Made by a program: the position numbers and the translations under genes. The notes beneath the pieces are model-generated. The model was not told the origin of the DNA. It saw nothing but the letters and a program-made list of their open reading frames with translations, and ran no database searches. Positions 29,660 through 37,541 of a DNA stretch of 64,000 bases are shown piece after piece (position 1 is the stretch's first letter; each line of letters begins with the position of its first letter). The DNA comes from DAOUBP01 sp964513075 (GTDB lineage Bacteria; Chloroflexota; Anaerolineae; CG2-30-64-16), in assembly GCA_964513075.1 (NCBI GenBank), contig CAZELR010000018.1, forward strand, positions 1 to 64,000. Reading direction: 5' to 3'.

Positions 29660-29688
29660 ATTATAGCATCGCTTGTGGTGCGTGGCAA
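29660..29688 (-). promoter_or_regulatory. Promoter of the secreted hypothetical protein
   Basis: Minus strand TTGCCA (29683-29688), 17-base spacer ending in TGC, TATAAT (29660-29665). Gives a leader of about 45 bases before the ATG at 29608. Confidence 0.65.
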
Positions 29689-29710
29689 TTGCTTCGTCCT
29701 CGTGATGCCG

Positions 29711-29719
29711 TGCTATAAT
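29711..29719 (+). promoter_or_regulatory. Extended -10 promoter of the methionine/folate fusion gene
   Basis: TG-C-TATAAT (TATAAT 29714-29719). A weak TTGCTT lies 19 bases upstream. The predicted start near 29726 is directly at the first heptamer of the repeat block, so the mRNA leader would consist almost entirely of repeat sequence. Confidence 0.55.
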
Positions 29720-29728
29720 CACGCAGTT

Positions 29729-29798
29729 GATTTTTGATTGCCGATTGTCGATTTCCGATTGTAGATGGCAAATCGCAAATCAAAAATCGCAAATCAAA
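29729..29798. repeat. Ten in-phase heptamers forming a hairpin leader
   Basis: Exactly 70 bases: GATTTTT GATTGCC GATTGTC GATTTCC GATTGTA GATGGCA AATCGCA AATCAAA AATCGCA AATCAAA. The second half carries the reverse-complement word (AATC for GATT) without losing the 7-base phase, so the halves fold on each other. It ends 18 bases before the ATG at 29816 and is translated in a spurious upstream extension of that frame. Confidence 0.75.
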
Positions 29799-29815
29799 AA
29801 TCTCTCGGAGATTCT

Positions 29816-31720
29816 ATGGCGCATCCGTTCCTTGATCGCCTTGCTCGTGGTCCGATCCTGGCCGACGGCGCGATGGGCACTATGCTGCACGGCCGCGGCG
29901 CTGGGCTGGACCAATGCCTCGAAGAGCTCAACCTTACGCAATCCGGCTGGGTGCGCGAGATTCACCTCGCTTACATCAAAGCCGGGGCCGAGATCATCCA
30001 GACGAATACCTTCGGCGCCAGCCGGCCCAAGCTGCTGGATTTCGGCCTGGGCGACAAGGTTCGCGAGATCAATTTCCAGGGTGTGAAACTGGCACGCGAG
30101 GCGCGCGAGATCAGCGGGCAGCCGGTGCTGATTGCGGGATCCGTCGGGCCGTTAGGTCGCCGCGTCCGCCACGGCCCCCAGTTGGTGGCCCGCGTCGTCG
30201 CGGCCGCGTTTCGGGAGCAGATCGGCGTAGCATGGGAAGCCGGCGCGGACCTCGTGATTCTGGAGACTTTCTCCGACCTGGCCGAGTTGACGGCCGCGGT
30301 GGTGGCGGCGCGTGAGACCTCCGATCTGCCGGTAGTGGCCGAGGTTACCTTCGGCAATGACGGGATCACCGTCGATGGCGCAGGTCCGGCCGAGGTTGCT
30401 CATGCCCTGGCCGCATTGAGAGTCGATGTCGCAGGCGTCAACTGCTCGATGGGCCCGGCGCGCATCCTGGAGTTCCTGGTCGAGATGCACCGCGCTGAGC
30501 CCGCGCTTCGCCTGTCGGCCATGCCGAATGCCGGGCTGCCGTTCCGTGCTGCCGAGCGGATGATCTATCCGTCATCCCCGCACTATTTTGCCGAGCGTGT
30601 GCCCCAATTTGTGGCGGCCGGGGCCTGCCTTGTGGGCGGCTGCTGCGGCACCACACCGGCACATATCCAGGCGATGGCCGCGGCGCTGAAGCAGATAGCG
30701 GATCGCGGATGGCAGATGGCGGATGGCGGAGAGCAGGCTGCAATTGGCGCGCCAGTGCCGATGGTGCGGGTGACTCCGTCTACCCTGTCGGAAAGTGATG
30801 ATGAAGCGCCGGAGCCGACTGGGCTGCTGCAAAAGCTGCGCGCCGGCAAGTTCGTGGTCAGCGTCGAGGTAGATCCGCCGCGCGGGTTCAGCGCGGCTAA
30901 GATGCTCGAGGGCGCGCGCATTGCCCGGGAACAGGGCGCGGATGCGGTCAACGTGGCCGACAGCCCCATGGCACGCGTGCGCATGAGCGCACTCGCCCTA
31001 TGTGTGCTGATCCAGCAGCAGGTGGGCATCGAAAGTATCCTCCACTGCACCGCGCGCGACCGCTCGCTCATGGCATTGCAATCCGACCTCATCGGCGCAC
31101 ATGCGCTGGGCGTGCGGAACATCATCGCTCTCACCGGCGATCCGCCCAGCCTGGGCGACCAACAGGACAGCACCGCGGTCTATGACGTGGACTCCATCGG
31201 CCTGGTGCGCCTCATCGATGCGTTCAACCGCGGGTTGGATCGGGCCGGCAAGCCGTTTGGCACGCGCTCAGCGTTTACGATTGCAGTTGCCAGCGATCCC
31301 ACCCGGCCCGATCTGGTGCAGGAGGTGGATCGCTTCCACCAGAAGGTCTCCGGCGGCGCACACCTGACCATGACGCAGCCGATCTTCGATCCGCTCCTAT
31401 GGCGGCGCTTCTATGAGCTATACGAGGAACGCCATGGTCCCTTCCCGGTGCCGGTGCTGATCGGCATCCTGCCGCTGCAAAGCCACCGCCACGCCAGCTT
31501 TCTGCATAACGAAGTGCCGGGTATCACCCTTTCGGAGCGCGCCCTGGCCCGCATGGAACGCGCCGGCGCGGACGGCCGCAAGGAGGGGGTTAAGATGGCC
31601 CAGGAGCTGCTGCTGGAACTGGTGGAGATGCCCAAGGTGCAGGGGGTGTACCTGATGCCGAGCTTTGGACGGTATGAGGTGGCGTGCGAGGTGTTGGACG
31701 TGGTGAAACGTGAGGCGTGA
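29816..31720 (+). CDS. Bifunctional homocysteine S-methyltransferase / methylenetetrahydrofolate reductase
   Basis: 634 residues. Residues 1-290 are a cobalamin-independent homocysteine methyltransferase domain of the MetH/BhmT-fold type (LADGAMGTMLHGRG). Its zinc cysteines lie in GVNCSMGP near 208 and GGCCGTTP near 276. Residues from about 338 are a MetF-like reductase domain (VSVEVDPPRGFSA, ALTGDPPSLGD, SGGAHLTMTQPIFD). The fusion, known from several bacteria, links one-carbon supply to methionine synthesis. The interdomain linker (residues 293-306) is encoded by a heptamer repeat. The ATG at 29816 has CGGAG upstream; the frame before it is repeat sequence. Confidence 0.92.
   Translation: MAHPFLDRLARGPILADGAMGTMLHGRGAGLDQCLEELNLTQSGWVREIHLAYIKAGAEIIQTNTFGASRPKLLDFGLGDKVREINFQGVKLAREAREISGQPVLIAGSVGPLGRRVRHGPQLVARVVAAAFREQIGVAWEAGADLVILETFSDLAELTAAVVAARETSDLPVVAEVTFGNDGITVDGAGPAEVAHALAALRVDVAGVNCSMGPARILEFLVEMHRAEPALRLSAMPNAGLPFRAAERMIYPSSPHYFAERVPQFVAAGACLVGGCCGTTPAHIQAMAAALKQIADRGWQMADGGEQAAIGAPVPMVRVTPSTLSESDDEAPEPTGLLQKLRAGKFVVSVEVDPPRGFSAAKMLEGARIAREQGADAVNVADSPMARVRMSALALCVLIQQQVGIESILHCTARDRSLMALQSDLIGAHALGVRNIIALTGDPPSLGDQQDSTAVYDVDSIGLVRLIDAFNRGLDRAGKPFGTRSAFTIAVASDPTRPDLVQEVDRFHQKVSGGAHLTMTQPIFDPLLWRRFYELYEERHGPFPVPVLIGILPLQSHRHASFLHNEVPGITLSERALARMERAGADGRKEGVKMAQELLLELVEMPKVQGVYLMPSFGRYEVACEVLDVVKREA
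30691..30732. repeat. Six heptamers encoding the interdomain linker
   Basis: GCAGATA GCGGATC GCGGATG GCAGATG GCGGATG GCGGAGA, 42 bases in exact phase, inside the homocysteine methyltransferase/MTHFR fusion gene. No inverted arm is seen. The encoded peptide is rich in Ala, Asp, Gly, Gln and Trp and lies in the flexible link between the two enzyme domains. Confidence 0.7.
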
Positions 31721-31730
31721 AACGTGACGA
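31703..31730. repeat. Four heptamers spanning a stop/start junction
   Basis: GTGAAAC GTGAGGC GTGAAAC GTGACGA. The TGA stop of the fusion methyltransferase (31718-31720) lies in the third unit, and the GTG start of the PIG-L gene (31724) is the start of the fourth. The GAGG of unit two is the only ribosome-site candidate for the downstream gene. Confidence 0.65.
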
Positions 31731-33811
31731 CATTACTTGTCATAACTGCGCATCCTGACGATGAGGCGTTCGGCGTAGCGGGGACGCTGGCCAAGGCCGC
31801 GGCCGCGGGCGTGCGCACCGCGCTGATCTGCGTGACCCGGGGCGAGGCAGGGCAGTCGGCCGGGTTGGCCGAGACGCGTGAAGCGCTGGCCGCCCTGCGA
31901 AGCGAGGAGTTACGCTGCTCAGCCGGGGTCGTGGGCGTAACGGAGTTGGTGCTGCTGGATTATCCCGATGGTGGCGGCGCAAGTTGGAATTTGGACGCGT
32001 TGATGAGGGAGCTGGCCGCCCATATTCGCCGCATCGGCCCGGATGTCGTGGTCACTTTCGATGAACAGGGCGTCACCCGCCATCCCGATCACATGGCAGT
32101 GCACCGCGCGGTTCGGCAGGCGCTGGAAGGCAACGCCAACCGCCTGGGCGTGCGCCGGTTGTTTTACCAGGTGCTCACCTGCCCGGACGCTGCGGATCCC
32201 CAAGGCCCGAGCCTCGCCTGTGTCGCGCCCGACGCCGTCGACGTTACTGTAGATATCACCGCGTTCGAGCCGATCAAGCGCGCGGCCCTGGCGTGCCATC
32301 GCACCCAGGCTGCGGATACCTCCTGGATGCTCGATCAGCCCGCAGGCAGCCTGGCCGCCGAGCATTATGTTCTGGCCTGGGATGCATCCTGCCGGCGGCC
32401 AGCAGCGGGGGAGGGAGACCTCTGGGCGGGATTATCGCGTGAGGCATTTGCCGCGATAAGCCAGATGGAATCTTTGGGAGGACCGACGATGATCGAGCTC
32501 AGCAACCGAGCGATGATCGAACAAGCCAGAACGGCGTTGCTGCAGATCAAGCGAACAGACATTGTGATAAAACCGGATTGCAGCCGGGTCATGCTGCGAC
32601 CGTTAAACCCAGGCAGCGAGGCGCGGATGGCCCGCATTATTGCTCGGGCCATGGCTTTGCCGGAAGAGGCCGTGACAAGCGAGCTGGCCGCGACGCTGGC
32701 CAGGTTCGCCGGGCGGCATCGTGATCTGGCGGGCTTTCTCGCCGGTCGTTTCGAGCAGGTCCGCCAGTACGTGCCGGCGGACCTGCCCATCAGCCGGGAC
32801 CAGCAGATACTGATTGCTGCGTGTCTCACCATGGAGTACGCGTTGGAGTGCGCGGCATTGTTCAACCCTTCGCCGGTCTGGCACCCGGATCAAACCGGTT
32901 TGCCTGCGGGTAGCCGCCGCTTTATCCTGGCCCTGCGCGCGACTGGCGAAGGCCACATCTCGTCCATCACTTTCCGCTCCGGCGTTATCGACGCCCAGGA
33001 TCACATCACGCTGGATCAGCCCGCGCCGTTCGTCACTCCGCCGGAGGTGGTGCTCGGCTTGGGGCCGGAGGCGGTCGCCGCGGCAGCGGCGCTGTACGAG
33101 GCCCGCTTTACCTCGGAGCAGCCGTTGTCAGAGCGTATCATCTTTCCGGTCGTGCCGGCCGAACGCAATGGCGTCGAAGACGCGCGCTTCGTCGAGTTTC
33201 GCGATGATGACGGCCGCGTGACCTACTACGCCACTTACACCGCTTACGATGGGGTTGCGATCCAGCCCCAACTTCTGGAGACCGTCGATTTCTTGCGTTT
33301 CAAGGTCAGCGCGCTGCACGGTTCGGCGATCCGCAACAAGGGGCTGGCGCTGTTTCCCCGCAAGATCGATGGCCGTTACGCCATGCTCGGCCGGCAGGAC
33401 AATGAGAACTTATTCCTGATGTTCTCCGACAGTTTATATCGCTGGGATGCCGCGGAAATTCTGCTGGAGCCAGCCTACCCCTGGGAGATCGTGCAGATCG
33501 GCAACTGTGGTTCGCCCATCGAGACCGCGGCCGGCTGGCTGGTGTTGACTCACGGTGTGGGGCCCCTGCGGCAATACGCTATCGGTGCATGCCTGCTGGA
33601 CCTGCATAACCCCGGCAAGGTGATCGGCCGCTTGCGTGAGCCGCTGCTGAGCCCGGATGAGCGCGAGCGCGAGGGTTACGTGCCCAACGTCGTTTACAGT
33701 TGCGGCGGCCTGGTTCACAACCGGTCATTGCTGCTTCCTTACGCCATGTCCGATATCGCCAGCAGCATTGCCATTGTCGATCTGGATGACCTGTTGAATG
33801 AACTGATTTGA
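31724..33811 (+). CDS. PIG-L deacetylase fused to a GH130 glycosidase/phosphorylase
   Basis: 695 residues. Residues 1-235 are a PIG-L/LmbE zinc deacetylase (AHPDDE at residues 9-14; RHPDHMAVH near 118-126), which removes acetyl from N-acetylated sugars or glycoconjugates. From residue 256 is a GH130 domain (ERNGVEDARFVEF with the catalytic aspartate, then YYATYTAYDG), a family of mannoside phosphorylases and beta-mannosidases. At the junction GGGAGGA and an in-frame ATG (32489) have the spacing of a ribosome site and start, and the PIG-L part ends like a free-standing one (DLWAGL). So either a young fusion with internal re-initiation or two genes with a lost stop. Starts at GTG inside a heptamer block. 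Confidence 0.85.
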   Translation: MTTLLVITAHPDDEAFGVAGTLAKAAAAGVRTALICVTRGEAGQSAGLAETREALAALRSEELRCSAGVVGVTELVLLDYPDGGGASWNLDALMRELAAHIRRIGPDVVVTFDEQGVTRHPDHMAVHRAVRQALEGNANRLGVRRLFYQVLTCPDAADPQGPSLACVAPDAVDVTVDITAFEPIKRAALACHRTQAADTSWMLDQPAGSLAAEHYVLAWDASCRRPAAGEGDLWAGLSREAFAAISQMESLGGPTMIELSNRAMIEQARTALLQIKRTDIVIKPDCSRVMLRPLNPGSEARMARIIARAMALPEEAVTSELAATLARFAGRHRDLAGFLAGRFEQVRQYVPADLPISRDQQILIAACLTMEYALECAALFNPSPVWHPDQTGLPAGSRRFILALRATGEGHISSITFRSGVIDAQDHITLDQPAPFVTPPEVVLGLGPEAVAAAAALYEARFTSEQPLSERIIFPVVPAERNGVEDARFVEFRDDDGRVTYYATYTAYDGVAIQPQLLETVDFLRFKVSALHGSAIRNKGLALFPRKIDGRYAMLGRQDNENLFLMFSDSLYRWDAAEILLEPAYPWEIVQIGNCGSPIETAAGWLVLTHGVGPLRQYAIGACLLDLHNPGKVIGRLREPLLSPDEREREGYVPNVVYSCGGLVHNRSLLLPYAMSDIASSIAIVDLDDLLNELI

Positions 33812-33835
33812 CATTCTGCCGGTTTCGCGGATAAT
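33808..33835 (+). promoter_or_regulatory. Promoter of the small zinc-site protein
   Basis: TTGACA (33808-33813), 16-base spacer, GATAAT (33830-33835). The -35 contains the stop codon of the upstream GH130 fusion gene (33809-33811), the same compact arrangement as at valS. Confidence 0.65.
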
Positions 33836-33893
33836 AGGGAAGTAATCGTAATCGGCGCCGCGTGGCGCCGTGCTTTTTGAGAGGGGGTACAAC

Positions 33894-34091
33894 ATGGCTC
33901 AGGCAACCAAGATGGGTGCGGATACCGCCACGCTGGAGAAGCGCCGCAAGACATTGACCGGACACAAGTGCACGAAGTGTTCGCTGGATGTCGCTTTCGG
34001 TGACTTGTTGATGGTCAAGATTGTCGAGATGGAAGCGAACCGCCCGCGCTCACACCAGGTGGTCTACCATCGAAAGTGCTACGTGATCTGA
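33894..34091 (+). CDS. Small hypothetical protein with Cys/His metal site
   Basis: 65 residues, not recognised. Two cysteines in HKCTKCSL (near residue 24) and a His/Cys pair near the C-terminus (YHRKCYVI) could form one zinc site of the C2HC type. The start at 33894 follows GAGAGGGGG; an upstream in-frame ATG at 33870 lacks a site. It has its own promoter and its own terminator, so it is an independent unit that is probably well expressed. Possibly nucleic-acid binding, by the small zinc-ribbon shape only. Confidence 0.7.
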   Translation: MAQATKMGADTATLEKRRKTLTGHKCTKCSLDVAFGDLLMVKIVEMEANRPRSHQVVYHRKCYVI

Positions 34092-34115
34092 TTTTTCAGG
34101 GTATCACAAGAAGCG

Positions 34116-34146
34116 ACGGCGCGCTGTCACGACAGTGCGCCGTTTT
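34116..34146 (+). terminator. Rho-independent terminator of the small zinc-site gene
   Basis: ACGGCGCGCTGTC (34116-34128) pairs with 34131-34143 except for one G-T wobble, followed by TTTTG. It ends at the stop codon of the convergent membrane protease-like gene. Confidence 0.75.
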
Positions 34147-34147
34147 G

Positions 34148-34915
34148 TTAATGAGAGGCTTTAGCTTCGCGCTTTGGGCGCTTAACACCGATCACGACCG
34201 TTTCGATTCCCCACAGGATGGCAGCTATTGCCAGGTTCACTGCGATGCTGAAGATGAACCCCAACGTCAGCACTTGCAGCACCCCCACGACGCTGTCTCG
34301 CATTGAGCGATCGATCATGGAGAGCCCACCCAGCAGCCAGGCGAGTACGAGCGCGATGGCCAGGTAAACGCCGGCCACCAGCCAAGGTTGGCGATCCGCC
34401 GAGCTTGGGGTCATGGCGTTGCTGACGACGAACACCACATACGCCCACACCCAGACATCGCTCACCTGCCACAGGTCAGCCAGGGCGGCGCGCAGGCCGC
34501 TCCAGCCCGCCTGGGCCCACGCCTGACCCAGGACCGTTACATCGAACACCTGGTACGCGATCAACAGCAGCACCGCAGTGCCGGCCACAAACGGCGCGAA
34601 GCCCACCAGGCTATCCCGCACCGCTCCGCCGCGCTGCACCGTCACCGAGCCCAACTCGATGGCATTGCGGCGGCGTTGTGGCCCCATGGCGAACTTGCTT
34701 ACCTTCAGGCCCAACAGCAGCGCTGTCAGATAGTGGCTCAGCTCATGCAGCAGGATGCCCGGGAACATCAGCAGGTAGTAGAGCATCACGGCAACAGCAC
34801 TGCTGTCGGTCACGCGCAAGCCGATGATTTGGACCTGCCGGTTGATCCACCGGCTGAGGGCCATCAGGACGGCCAACGTTGCAGCGAAGGTGAGGGACTG
34901 TGTGAGGAGGGACAT
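34148..34915 (-). CDS. M50-like membrane protein with HELSH motif
   Basis: 255 residues, about five or six membrane helices. GILLHELSHYLTALLLGLKV contains an HExxH zinc motif within a helix, as in M50/site-2-type proteases and their inactive relatives. Residues for the third ligand are not obvious, so activity is uncertain. It lies 67 bases downstream of tpiA on the same strand, the space being filled by a heptamer-repeat hairpin. Confidence 0.7.
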   Translation of the reverse strand: MSLLTQSLTFAATLAVLMALSRWINRQVQIIGLRVTDSSAVAVMLYYLLMFPGILLHELSHYLTALLLGLKVSKFAMGPQRRRNAIELGSVTVQRGGAVRDSLVGFAPFVAGTAVLLLIAYQVFDVTVLGQAWAQAGWSGLRAALADLWQVSDVWVWAYVVFVVSNAMTPSSADRQPWLVAGVYLAIALVLAWLLGGLSMIDRSMRDSVVGVLQVLTLGFIFSIAVNLAIAAILWGIETVVIGVKRPKREAKASH

Positions 34916-34933
34916 GGTCGGGTTATCAGTTCC

Positions 34934-34976
34934 AGGTCGAAGGTGACAGGTTGCAGGCCCAAGCCCGCAACCTGTC
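34934..34976. repeat. Heptamer repeat hairpin after tpiA
   Basis: AGGTCGA AGGTGAC AGGTTGC (34934-34954), then the complement of the last units: GACAGGTTGC (34945-34954) pairs exactly with 34967-34976. It fills most of the spacer between the tpiA stop (34983) and the next gene's start (34915). Confidence 0.65.
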
Positions 34977-34982
34977 AGGTTT

Positions 34983-35753
34983 TTATTTTGAGTACAGCTC
35001 GGAGGTAACCCGAATCATCTCCGAGAACGTGTCGACTTTCAGGCTGGCGCTGCCGATGAGCGCACCGTCGATATCGGGCATGCACATCAGATCAGCGATG
35101 TTCTTTTCATTAGCGCTGCCCCCATACTGGATGCGGACTTTTTGCGCGCTGTCCTCGCCGTACATGTCGGCCAGGGTCCCGCGGATGATGAGGCCGCAAA
35201 CGTGGTTCGCTACCTCCGGTGTGGCGGTCTTGCCGGTGCCGATGGCCCAAACTGGTTCGTAGGCGACCACCATTTTCTCTGCCTGCGCGGCCGGGAGTCC
35301 TGCAAAGGCCGCGCGGACCTGGACGGAGATCCAGGATTCGGTCTCGCCGCGCTCCTTCTGTTCCAGGTCTTCACCCACGCAGATGATCGGCGTGAACCCA
35401 TACGCCACGGCAATATTGACTTTCCTGTTGATGAGCATATCGGTATCGTTGAAGTATTCGCGCCGCTCACGGTGGCCGATAATGACGTAGTCGATCAGTC
35501 CCTTGAGCATGGGCGCCGAAACCTCGCCCGTGTAGGCGCCTTTATCAGCCCAGTGCATATTTTGCGCACCGACGCCGATCTTGACGCCGGCCAGCGCCTG
35601 AGACACGCCTTGCAGGGCCACAAAGGGCACGCACACAACCGTGTCCACGTTGTTGTACTTGGTGACCAGCGGACGCAATTCCCGCACGAACTCAACAGCC
35701 TCGGCGGGCGTTTTATACATCTTCCAATTACCAGCTAGGATTGGTTTACGCAT
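34983..35753 (-). CDS. tpiA: Triosephosphate isomerase
   Basis: 256 residues, full length. Interconverts dihydroxyacetone phosphate and glyceraldehyde 3-phosphate in glycolysis. Substrate lysine in GNWKMYKT (residues 10-17), electrophilic histidine in IIGHRERR, catalytic glutamate in VVAYEPVWAIGTGKTA, and the phosphate loop in QYGGSANE. Its start overlaps the end of the upstream small gene by eight bases, so they are coupled. gap and pgk lie on the same strand a short distance upstream. Confidence 0.97.
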   Translation of the reverse strand: MRKPILAGNWKMYKTPAEAVEFVRELRPLVTKYNNVDTVVCVPFVALQGVSQALAGVKIGVGAQNMHWADKGAYTGEVSAPMLKGLIDYVIIGHRERREYFNDTDMLINRKVNIAVAYGFTPIICVGEDLEQKERGETESWISVQVRAAFAGLPAAQAEKMVVAYEPVWAIGTGKTATPEVANHVCGLIIRGTLADMYGEDSAQKVRIQYGGSANEKNIADLMCMPDIDGALIGSASLKVDTFSEMIRVTSELYSK

Positions 35754-36120
35754 GGGATGTTAGCTCCTCAAGTGCCTCGTATTCTTCTGCCGTGATCAGC
35801 TTGCCGCCGGTTGCCTCGGCGTTTAGAACCTTAGATTTCTTGGGGTCGAAATGCAGCGTGACTTCAACAGTTTGAAAGCAGTGATCCTTACCGCTGCCGG
35901 TTAATCCTTTGCGGACGATCCATGTCTGGCCGTCATCGGCCAGGCTGGGATCGTTATTCAGGTTAACGCGGCTTTTCAGCGGCTCGCCGCAACGCTGGCA
36001 TTGGGCATGAATCCAATAGACATCAGCTTCGTCCCCAAAGCTGCTGCCGCCGCCGCCGCCAGCGAGTGAGTTCTTCCTCTTACCAAAGAAAACATTGCGC
36101 ACATTGCTCAGGAACCCCAT
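35746..36120 (-). CDS. Hypothetical zinc-ribbon-like protein coupled to tpiA
   Basis: 124 residues, not recognised. A glycine-rich patch (residues 21-25) and the pair CQRCGEPLKSRVNL near residue 41 suggest half of a zinc ribbon; another cysteine is at DHCFQTVEVTL. The middle repeats the motif R-x-G-L-x-G-S-G-K. It overlaps tpiA by eight bases and sits between pgk and tpiA, so it is probably expressed with the glycolytic genes, though no glycolytic role is known. Confidence 0.75.
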   Translation of the reverse strand: MGFLSNVRNVFFGKRKNSLAGGGGGSSFGDEADVYWIHAQCQRCGEPLKSRVNLNNDPSLADDGQTWIVRKGLTGSGKDHCFQTVEVTLHFDPKKSKVLNAEATGGKLITAEEYEALEELTSHA

Positions 36121-36168
36121 GACGTCACCTCTGCTTCCGAGAGCTTGCCCCCGTGGTTCTGCGAGGCC

Positions 36169-36174
36169 AGTATA
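36169..36174 (-). promoter_or_regulatory. Extended -10 promoter for the zinc-ribbon gene and tpiA
   Basis: Minus strand TG-C-TATACT (TATACT at 36169-36174), with no clear -35. Predicted leader about 45 bases. This gives tpiA a start of transcription separate from gap-pgk. Confidence 0.45.
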
Positions 36175-36242
36175 GCATAAGAACGCATTTGGAACAGTAA
36201 CTCCGCATGGGCGCTGCCAGCCGCGGCGCTAACTAGAGAATA

Positions 36243-36286
36243 GCCGGTACAAGCCGTATTTTTGGGGAATCTCGGCTTGTACCGGC
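36243..36286. repeat. 14-bp-stem palindrome downstream of pgk
   Basis: GCCGGTACAAGCCG (36243-36256) pairs perfectly with 36273-36286 around a 16-base loop. It is placed to end gap-pgk transcription, but no T-run follows on the minus strand. Either a hairpin terminator lacking the tail or one of the dispersed palindromes. The rest of 36121-36355 shows only the promoter noted above. Confidence 0.55.
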
Positions 36287-36355
36287 CTGCTCACGTGTGC
36301 ACTGAGACCTGCACCTTGCTGCAGCCAGCGCTGTGCGGGTATTCTGTGATTCGCT

Positions 36356-37531
36356 TTACTTGTCGTTCAATGCCGCCACGCCGGGCAGGACTTTGCCTTC
36401 GAGGAACTCCAGGCTGGCGCCGCCACCGGTGGAGACGTGGGTCATCTTCTTGGCCACACCCGCCTTCTTCACCGCGCTCGCGCTGTCGCCGCCGCCGATC
36501 ACAGTGGTCGCATCGATCTCGGCCAGCAGCTTGGCGATCGCGAAGGTGCCTTCGGCAAATCTCGGGAACTCGAAGACGCCCATCGGGCCGTTCCAGACGA
36601 CCAGCTTGGCCGCCTTCAGCACTTTGCCAAATGCTGCGATGCTCTTGGGCCCGATGTCCAGCATGCGCCAGCCCGCCGGCACCTTATCGACGTCGACGAT
36701 CTGGGAGTTCGCCTCGGCATCAAACTTGTCGGCCACCACCGCGTCCACCGGCAGCAGCAACCTGTCGCCGGCCTGGGCCAGGATCGCCTTCGCAGTCTCG
36801 ACCGAACCGGCCTCCACCAGGCTGTCGGCCATATCGTAACCCTTGGCCGCCAGGAAAGTGTTGGCCATACCGCCGCCGATGATCAGGGTGTCGCACTTGG
36901 CCAGCATGTTCTCAACGACCAGGATCTTGTCACTGATCTTGGCGCCGCCCAGGATGGCAATGTAAGGATGCGCCGGGTTATCGGTGGCGCGGCCCAGGTA
37001 CTCCAACTCCTGTTCCATCAGGAAGCCGGATACTGCAGGCAGGAAGCGCGCCACGCCCTCGGTGGAGGAGTGGGCGCGATGCGCTGAGCCGAACGCGTCG
37101 TTCACGTACACCTCACCCAGCGCAGCCATCTGCTTGGCCAGCTCCAGGTCGTTCTTCTCTTCGCCCTTGTGGAAGCGCGTGTTTTCCAGCATCAGTACGT
37201 CGCCGGGCTGGAGCGCCTTCGCCATTGCTTCAACCTCGGGGCCGACGCAATCCGGCGCCATCTGCACGGGCTTGCCCAGCAGCTTGCTCAACGCCTCGGA
37301 TGCAGCCTTGAGGCTGAACTGAGGGTCGAACCCGGTGCCTTTGGGCCGGCCCAGGTGGCTCATCAGCAGGAGTGACGCGCCCTGGTCCAAGACATACTGG
37401 ATGGTAGGCAAGGCGGCCTTGATGCGCTTGTCGTCGGTCACGACGCCATCGGCCATCGGCACGTTGAAGTCCACACGCATGAGGACCCGTTTCCCCTTGA
37501 GATCGATGTCGCGGACAGTCTTTTTGTTCAT
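36356..37531 (-). CDS. pgk: Phosphoglycerate kinase
   Basis: 391 residues, normal length. Makes ATP from 1,3-bisphosphoglycerate in glycolysis and runs backwards in gluconeogenesis. Conserved segments: RVDFNVPM, SHLGRPKG, VYVNDAFGSAHRAHSST, GGAKISDKI and the C-terminal nucleotide loop GGGDSASAV followed by THVSTGGGASLEFLEGK. It starts 10 bases after gap, forming a gap-pgk operon. Confidence 0.97.
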   Translation of the reverse strand: MNKKTVRDIDLKGKRVLMRVDFNVPMADGVVTDDKRIKAALPTIQYVLDQGASLLLMSHLGRPKGTGFDPQFSLKAASEALSKLLGKPVQMAPDCVGPEVEAMAKALQPGDVLMLENTRFHKGEEKNDLELAKQMAALGEVYVNDAFGSAHRAHSSTEGVARFLPAVSGFLMEQELEYLGRATDNPAHPYIAILGGAKISDKILVVENMLAKCDTLIIGGGMANTFLAAKGYDMADSLVEAGSVETAKAILAQAGDRLLLPVDAVVADKFDAEANSQIVDVDKVPAGWRMLDIGPKSIAAFGKVLKAAKLVVWNGPMGVFEFPRFAEGTFAIAKLLAEIDATTVIGGGDSASAVKKAGVAKKMTHVSTGGGASLEFLEGKVLPGVAALNDK

Positions 37532-37541
37532 GATGTTACCT

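Noticed and set aside
29720..29815. Possible SAM or cobalamin riboswitch ahead of the methionine/folate gene
   Set aside because: The leader is fully occupied by ten heptamers and shows no riboswitch core motifs.
36243..36286. Firm terminator call downstream of pgk
   Set aside because: Perfect stem but no U-tract on the transcribed strand; listed as a repeat instead.
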